Part shown: positions 59,764 through 64,000 of the stretch, piece after piece
How the letters are laid out: each line of letters begins with the position of its first letter
How positions within the stretch are numbered: position 1 is the first letter of the stretch
Origin: CAXTSE01 sp964246985
GTDB taxonomy: Bacteria; Actinomycetota; Actinomycetes; Actinomycetales; Microbacteriaceae
Reading direction: 5' to 3'
Assembly (NCBI GenBank): GCA_964246985.1
Contig: CAXTSE010000006.1
Span: forward strand, 1-64,000
DNA length: 64,000 nucleotides
Translations under genes and position numbers: made by a program
Notes under the pieces: model-generated
Seen by the model: only the letters and a program-made list of their open reading frames with translations
The model's database searches: none
What the model was told of the DNA's origin: nothing

Positions 59764-60621
59764 TCAGCCGCGGGACGGGAAGCCGTGCGGCAGACCGCGC
59801 AGGGCGGGGTCCAGCCGTTCGAGCCGCTCCTGCTCGAGCAGCAGGGCGGCGAGCTCGCGCTCGCGTCGCACGACCGTGACCCCGGCGAGGAACATCTCGG
59901 GCTCGGCGACCGGGAGCGGCGACACGTAGGGCACGACCTCGCCGGCGAGCTGGGCCGCGAGGTAGCCGCGGCGCGCGGGGTCCATCTTCGGAGCCTGCGA
60001 CAGGAACTGCGCGACACGACGTGACAGCGCGTCCGGCATCCGCGCGACGTCGGCGGTGCGCGCCCATGCCGTCAGCGGCGCCGGCACGCCGAAGACCGGG
60101 GTCGGCTCCCCGCTCACGCGCTCGTACTGGCTGTAGGTGCCGGCGATCAGGTCGCCGAGGCGCTTGGTGCGCGGGGAGAGGAGGCCGACCAGCGCGGCGA
60201 GCCCGCCGAACGTCGAGAACAGCTCCAGCGATCCGACCAGGGCCCGGATGGCCGCGTGGCGGAGCCCGATCGCCCCGCCGTCGTCGCGCACGATCCGCGC
60301 GCCGACCGCGAGCTTGCCGAGCGACTTGCCCCGGCTGAGCACCTCGACGGTCGCCGGCACGATCACCACGCAGAAGACGAGGGCGGCGACGCCGATGATG
60401 CCGTAGACCGAGTCCTCGGCCCCCGCGCCCCCGGCGAGCGTGAACAGTCCGATGAGGATCGCGACGTACGACCCGAAGTAGAGGAGGAAGTCGATGGCCG
60501 CGCCCGCCGCCCGCAGGGCGAAGCCGGTGGGCCGCAGCGTGAGGGCGACGGCCTCACCGGTGAGCTGCTCGTCGGGCGGGGTCTCGTCGAAGTCCCAGTC
60601 CGGGGCGGATGAGGACGCCAT
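59764..60621 (-). CDS. RDD family membrane protein
   Basis: Membrane protein of 285 residues. After an acidic N-terminal segment of about 30 residues, the RDD domain begins with PTGFALRAAGAAIDFLLYFGSY (Arg and Asp of the signature), has two more helices with VEVLSRGKSLGKLAVGARIV and ends in SPRTKRLGDLIAGTY. The remaining 120 residues are soluble and cytoplasmic, with a helical Leu/Glu-rich end. Function is unknown; some RDD proteins are proposed antiporters. It is divergent from the SpoIIM-like gene across 19 bases. RDD, SpoIIM, DUF58 and MoxR genes are neighbours in many actinobacteria (for example Rv3695-Rv3692). Confidence 0.85.
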   Translation of the reverse strand: MASSSAPDWDFDETPPDEQLTGEAVALTLRPTGFALRAAGAAIDFLLYFGSYVAILIGLFTLAGGAGAEDSVYGIIGVAALVFCVVIVPATVEVLSRGKSLGKLAVGARIVRDDGGAIGLRHAAIRALVGSLELFSTFGGLAALVGLLSPRTKRLGDLIAGTYSQYERVSGEPTPVFGVPAPLTAWARTADVARMPDALSRRVAQFLSQAPKMDPARRGYLAAQLAGEVVPYVSPLPVAEPEMFLAGVTVVRRERELAALLLEQERLERLDPALRGLPHGFPSRG

Positions 60622-60626
60622 GCCGG

Positions 60627-60632
60627 TATCCT
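60627..60632 (+). promoter_or_regulatory. -10 hexamer TATCCT, leaderless SpoIIM gene start
   Basis: TATCCT ends 8 bases before the ATG at 60641 in the 19-base divergent gap, so its -35 would lie inside the RDD coding sequence. Confidence 0.5.
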
Positions 60633-60640
60633 GACAGCAC

Positions 60641-61636
60641 ATGGACCTCGACGCCTACTCGACCGCGCATCGCGCGGAGTGGGATCGCCTCGCCCGGCTG
60701 AGCGCCGAGGGCCGTCTCGACGGTGCCGGTGCCGACGACCTCATCGACTCGTACCAGGCGGGTGCGACGCAGCTGTCGGTCATCTCGACCACCGTGGGCA
60801 GCTCGATCCAGGGCGACCGGCTGTCTCTCGCCCTGTCGCGAGCGCGGCTGCGGTTCACGGGCACCGGGGTCAACCCGCTCCGGCAGCTGACCGTCTTCTT
60901 CACGGCCCAGCTGCCGGCCGCTCTCTATCGCATCCGCTGGCTGTCGCTCGCCATCGGGGTGGTCACCGTCATCATCGGCCTGGTCTACGGCTTCTGGGTG
61001 AGCGGCAACCCGCAGGTGCTGGCGGCGCTCGGGCCGCGGGACTACCTGCAGGACTTCGCCGAGCAGGACTTCGTCTCGTACTACTCCGACAACTCGGAGG
61101 CCGGGTTCACCGGCCAGGTCTGGACGAACAACGCCTGGATCGCGGCGCAGTGCATCATGCTCGGCATCACCGGGGTGTGGCCGGCCTACATGATCTTCTC
61201 GACGGCGCAGCAGCTGGGGCTCTCGGCGGCGATCATGAACGAGTTCGGCTACCTCGACCACTTCTTCCTCTACATCCTCCCGCACGGGCAGCTCGAGCTG
61301 TACTCGATCTTCATGGCCTCCGCCGCAGGGCTGCTGATCTTCTGGGCGTGGATCGCGCCCGGTGCCCGCACGCGTCGTGCCGCCCTCGCCGAGGAAGGCC
61401 GCGCGTTCTTCACGATCGTGGTCGGGCTGGTGCTGACGCTGCTCCTCTCGGGGCTCATCGAGGGCTTCGTCACCCGGCAGGACTGGCCGTGGCCGATCAA
61501 GATCGGCATCGGCACGGTCGCCCTCGCGATCGTGCTGGTCTACCAGTGGGTGGTCGGCCGTCGCGCCGTGCGTGCCGGCGAGACGGGTGACCTCGGCGAA
61601 TTCGACGCGGGCGCGAAGCAGATCGTCAGCGCGTAG
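60641..61636 (+). CDS. Stage II sporulation protein M-like membrane protein
   Basis: Membrane protein of 331 residues of the SpoIIM family (PF01944). A cytoplasmic N-terminal helical region (DLDAYSTAHRAEWDRLARLS) of about 90 residues is followed by hydrophobic segments from about residue 95, with AEQDFVSYYSDNSEAGFTGQ and the family's NNAWIAAQCIMLGITGVW, then FFLYILPHGQLELYSIFMAS, where His, Gly and Glu are the conserved family core. About six helices. The organism is not expected to sporulate, and the role in vegetative actinobacteria is unknown. It pairs divergently with the RDD protein. Confidence 0.88.
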   Translation: MDLDAYSTAHRAEWDRLARLSAEGRLDGAGADDLIDSYQAGATQLSVISTTVGSSIQGDRLSLALSRARLRFTGTGVNPLRQLTVFFTAQLPAALYRIRWLSLAIGVVTVIIGLVYGFWVSGNPQVLAALGPRDYLQDFAEQDFVSYYSDNSEAGFTGQVWTNNAWIAAQCIMLGITGVWPAYMIFSTAQQLGLSAAIMNEFGYLDHFFLYILPHGQLELYSIFMASAAGLLIFWAWIAPGARTRRAALAEEGRAFFTIVVGLVLTLLLSGLIEGFVTRQDWPWPIKIGIGTVALAIVLVYQWVVGRRAVRAGETGDLGEFDAGAKQIVSA

Positions 61637-61660
61637 CGCGAGGCCGGCGCCCGACGGAGC

Positions 61661-62911
61661 TCAGCCGCGCCAGCGCGCGAGCGCATCCGCGTCGCGCGCG
61701 TGGGTCTGCGCCCGTCGGGCCGCGTCGAGGGCCGCGACCGGGTCCGCCTCGTTGCGGGCGAGCAGCAGCTCGCGCTCGCCCTCGGCCAGCCGGGTGCGGG
61801 CGTCCGCACCCCCGCCGTGCGACCCGATGTAGTCGCTGACCGCGGCCAGCTGGGCCTGGGCCGAGACGAGGGCGCCGGCGAGCGCCTCGCGCGCGCCGTC
61901 CAGGCGACGCTGCTGGTCGCGCGCTCCGGCGACCGCGATGTCGAGGCGGTCGCTCGCCTCCACGAGGCGGTCGAGGTCGGCCACCGGATCACGAGGTCCG
62001 GATACGGCCACAGCCACCAGCTCGGCCTCGACATGGGCGATGGCCGCGTTCACGAGCGCGCCGGAGTCCGGGTCCGGCGCCGCGTCTCGCAGCGCCCGCG
62101 CGTCGACGAGCGCGAGCTGCTCCTCGTCCCGGATCGCGGCGATGCTCTCGGCGGCGTGGGCGAGCTCGTCCCGGCGCCGGTCGATCGCGTCGAGCAGCTG
62201 GCCGGCCTGCGCGCTCCGCTCCTGTGCCTCGGCGACCGCGTCGCTGACCGCGGGAACCCGGCTGGCTGCGAGGGCGGCCTCGGCGGAGTCCGCGGCGGCG
62301 CGCGCGGCGGCCAGCGCGGCGTCGGCCTCGGCGAGATTGCCGTCGATGGGCGCGAGCGCCGCTGCGTCGTACGCGGCGCGCAGATCCTCCATCGTCGCGC
62401 CGACGCTCTCGCGGCGCCCGGCGATGGCGTCGAGGTTGCGGCGCAGGAGGCGGAGCGTCTCGGGCGCGTTGGCCTCGCTGCGCCGCAGCTGCTCGAACGC
62501 GGCCGCCTCGCGGGCGATCGTCGACGCGGCCCGTTCGGCCCGCGTGCGGATCTCGCGCGTCCACTCCCGGCGCTGCCGGTCGCTGTCGGGGAGGGTGTCG
62601 TCGAGCCGCTGCTGGAGGCGGAACGCGGCGGCGAGGTCGGCCCGCCCGGCCTCGAGAGCGTCGGCGAAGGCGCGCGTGCGGTCCTCGCCGAACTGGGCGA
62701 CCGCGAACGCGAGGTCGTCGGCGCCGGCGCGCACCGCGTCGTCGGCTCGCACGAGGGCGACCCCGGCGTCCGTCCGGCCGGGCGGCGGAGCGACGGCGAC
62801 GCGGCGTGACCGGCGGGCGATGAGCACGACGCCGACGACGGTGAGCGCCGCGAACAGCACCAGCAGGATGCCGCCAACCAGCCCGAGGACGGCGGCCGGC
62901 TCCGAGACCAT
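61661..62911 (-). CDS. Membrane-anchored coiled-coil protein of unknown function
   Basis: Not recognised as a named family. The 416-residue protein has one N-terminal membrane helix (about residues 9-33, LVGGILLVLFAALTVVGVV) followed by basic residues and then an almost entirely helical, Ala/Arg/Glu/Asp-rich region with heptad-like spacing, no Cys and hardly any aromatic residues, such as RQRREWTREIRTRAERAAS and ALAASRVPAVSDAVAEAQE. The topology is that of EzrA- or septation-linked coiled-coil proteins, but there is no detectable homology. ATG 62911 has TAAGAT 7 bases upstream. It is divergent from the helicase-like gene and convergent with the SpoIIM gene. Confidence 0.75.
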   Translation of the reverse strand: MVSEPAAVLGLVGGILLVLFAALTVVGVVLIARRSRRVAVAPPPGRTDAGVALVRADDAVRAGADDLAFAVAQFGEDRTRAFADALEAGRADLAAAFRLQQRLDDTLPDSDRQRREWTREIRTRAERAASTIAREAAAFEQLRRSEANAPETLRLLRRNLDAIAGRRESVGATMEDLRAAYDAAALAPIDGNLAEADAALAAARAAADSAEAALAASRVPAVSDAVAEAQERSAQAGQLLDAIDRRRDELAHAAESIAAIRDEEQLALVDARALRDAAPDPDSGALVNAAIAHVEAELVAVAVSGPRDPVADLDRLVEASDRLDIAVAGARDQQRRLDGAREALAGALVSAQAQLAAVSDYIGSHGGGADARTRLAEGERELLLARNEADPVAALDAARRAQTHARDADALARWRG

Positions 62912-62918
62912 GGTCGCG

Positions 62919-62924
62919 ATCTTA
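62919..62924 (-). promoter_or_regulatory. -10 hexamer TAAGAT, leaderless coiled-coil gene start
   Basis: TAAGAT on the minus strand ends 7 bases before the ATG at 62911. Confidence 0.55.
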
Positions 62925-62971
62925 GTTCGCGAAACCCGCGCGACCTCCCAGGATTCCGGGGGATGCCGTCC

Positions 62972-62977
62972 TATCTT
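62972..62977 (+). promoter_or_regulatory. -10 hexamer TATCTT, leaderless helicase-like gene start
   Basis: TATCTT ends 6 bases before the GTG at 62984, in the 72-base divergent region. Confidence 0.5.
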
Positions 62978-62983
62978 GGCCCT

Positions 62984-64000
62984 GTGTGGCCTGCCGATCG
63001 ACGTGACAACGACCTCGACCTCCTCGAGGCGGAAGCGCCGCGCGCGGAGGACGCCATGACCGGTCCCTACCCCGTGCCGGAGCAGTCGGAGGAGTCGGCC
63101 TGGTCGATCGTCGACGTCGCCGAGCCGTCTCGCCAGAACTGGCGTGCAGAGATCGCCGGCCTCGGCGGACGCTCGCCGCTGCTGCACTTCGTCGACGCTC
63201 CCACCACGCGCATCGACCTCAGCACCACCCACCCCGGCGGCCTCGCCCGCTTCATCACCGGCTCGACCACTCTGCTCTCCCAGCTCATCCGCGACGACAT
63301 GGCTCTGCGGGCCGCCCGGCTCGCGGCCGACCGCATCGCCGCGAGGGGCCTCGACCTCGCGACGACCCGCGGCCTCGACGTCACGCGCCTCGGCATCGGG
63401 CTCGCCAGCTGGACGCAGGCCGGTCAGCGCTTCTGCGCGCCGATCCTGCTGCGCCCCCTGTCGATCCGCCGCTACGGGCGCGATGCCGAGCTGAAGCTGC
63501 GCGGCGGTCCCGAGCTCAACCCCGCCTTCGCCGCGGCCCTGGAGGCCCAGTTCGGCATCGTGCTCGACGCCGACGCGTTCGTCGCGCTCACGGACACCGA
63601 CGGCACCTTCAAGCCCAACGCCGTCATCGACAAGCTGCGGGCCCTCACCGGCCACCTGCCCGGATTCGAGGTCGCCCCGCGGCTCGTCGTCTCGTCGTTC
63701 GGCGAGGTGGCCAGCGCCCTGCTCGACGACGCCCGCGAGCTCGACCACCCGATCCTCGACGCGCTGGCCGGCAACGCGACGGCCAAGTGGGCGCTCGACG
63801 AGGGCCACGGCGCCGTCGAGCCGATCAGCCCCGACCGCCGCGAGCCGTCGACCGACGTGCTGCTGCTCGACGCCGACTCCGAGCAGGAGTACGTGATCGC
63901 GCAGATCGCCGCCGGCAACTCGGTCGCCGTGCACACCATGCCCGGTACGGGCGGCACGCAGACAATCGTCAACGCGCTCGGCGCGCTGGCGTCGCAGAAC
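62984..64000 (+). CDS. AAA/superfamily 1 helicase-like ATPase, 3' end missing
   Basis: Open at the right edge with 339 codons visible (62984 is GTG, no stop to the end), so this is the N-terminal part of a much larger protein. Segments are EEQSEESAWSIVD-like SEESAWSIVDVAEPSRQNW, LLHFVDAPTTRIDL, LASWTQAGQRFCAPILLRP and LRGGPELNPAFAAALEAQFG, a pattern I associate with large actinobacterial UvrD/Upf1-like AAA ATPases. Near the end, VHTMPGTGGTQTIVNAL looks like a Walker A loop in which the usual Lys is Gly. GTG is preferred because of TATCTT 6 bases upstream; ATG 63056 is an in-frame alternative. Function is a guess until the rest is seen. Confidence 0.68.
   Translation, partial: MWPADRRDNDLDLLEAEAPRAEDAMTGPYPVPEQSEESAWSIVDVAEPSRQNWRAEIAGLGGRSPLLHFVDAPTTRIDLSTTHPGGLARFITGSTTLLSQLIRDDMALRAARLAADRIAARGLDLATTRGLDVTRLGIGLASWTQAGQRFCAPILLRPLSIRRYGRDAELKLRGGPELNPAFAAALEAQFGIVLDADAFVALTDTDGTFKPNAVIDKLRALTGHLPGFEVAPRLVVSSFGEVASALLDDARELDHPILDALAGNATAKWALDEGHGAVEPISPDRREPSTDVLLLDADSEQEYVIAQIAAGNSVAVHTMPGTGGTQTIVNALGALASQN

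Noticed and set aside
60641..61636. Sporulation function from the SpoIIM-like protein
   Set aside because: The family is found in many non-sporulating actinobacteria; no other sporulation gene occurs in the window.
62912..63934. Minus-strand frame extending the coiled-coil gene to 757 codons
   Set aside because: The extra part is antisense to the helicase-like gene; the ATG at 62911 has a membrane helix directly after it and TAAGAT upstream.

Overview
The window is high-GC DNA (about 70% by eye) with dense, short-spaced genes, many GTG starts and start-stop overlaps. It has actinobacterial marker genes: a WhiB regulator, an AccD5-type acyl-CoA carboxylase beta subunit, LytR-CpsA-Psr (LCP) protein, DUF3499, DUF5719 and a MoxR-locus-type RDD/SpoIIM pair. 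Together these point to an actinobacterium, most likely Microbacteriaceae (Microbacterium or a close relative). That assignment is inference; there is no rRNA, tRNA, insertion sequence, CRISPR array or phage gene in the window.

Layout. (1) 1-7030, conserved core: accD5 (3' end missing), a polyprenol-phosphate mannose synthase, birA, a PH-domain membrane protein, a GtrA protein, purK, purE and an LCP ligase. (2) 7034-24210, first half of a large cell-surface glycan locus: the dTDP-L-rhamnose genes rmlD/rmlB (minus) and rmlC/rmlA (plus), a WbbL-like rhamnosyltransferase, a two-gene ABC polysaccharide exporter, several glycosyltransferases, an OatA-like acyltransferase, an RgpF-type rhamnan synthesis protein, a fused GT2-GT4 protein, a sugar epimerase and a DUF2142 membrane protein. 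(3) 24376-33404: a secreted 913-residue protein with a lysozyme-like N-terminal region and six repeats of about 105 residues, then a minus-strand set (second acyltransferase, DUF2304, GT2, large membrane protein, GT2). (4) 33505-46663: nucleotide-sugar genes for GDP-sugars (two GDP-mannose 4,6-dehydratase-like proteins around a GT4) and for a CDP-sugar (RfbF, RfbG, CmcI-like methyltransferase, C-methyltransferase, RmlC-like epimerase, reductase), followed by a flippase and two tandem O-antigen-polymerase-like proteins. (5) 46693-59695, second conserved core: acyl-CoA dehydrogenase, manA, a lipoprotein, a GlxA-type regulator, galE, whiB, a GT2-membrane fusion, DUF5719, a zincin-like protein, DUF3499 and ahcY. 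(6) 59764-64000: RDD protein, SpoIIM protein, a membrane-anchored coiled-coil protein, and the start of a helicase-like ATPase that runs off the window.

How it fits together. Core genes at both ends follow the order known from mycobacteria (accD5-birA-PH-GtrA-purK-purE ... rmlD-wbbL ... whiB2-zincin-DUF3499-manB-manA ... sahH). About 39 kb of surface-glycan genes sits between the two core parts. The glycan genes cover activated sugars (dTDP-rhamnose, GDP-6-deoxyhexose, a probable methyl-branched CDP-6-deoxyhexose), glycosyl transfer, O-acylation, export by two different routes and possible attachment to the wall by the LCP protein. The most interesting part is the CDP-sugar module at 37509-42682. 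It lacks a C-3 dehydratase but has a C-methyltransferase, so it probably makes a 3-C-methyl-6-deoxyhexose.

Regulation. Many starts lie 6 to 8 bases downstream of a TAnnnT hexamer, so a large share of these genes are probably transcribed as leaderless mRNAs. The whiB gene instead has a classical -35/-10 promoter with an inverted repeat around it.
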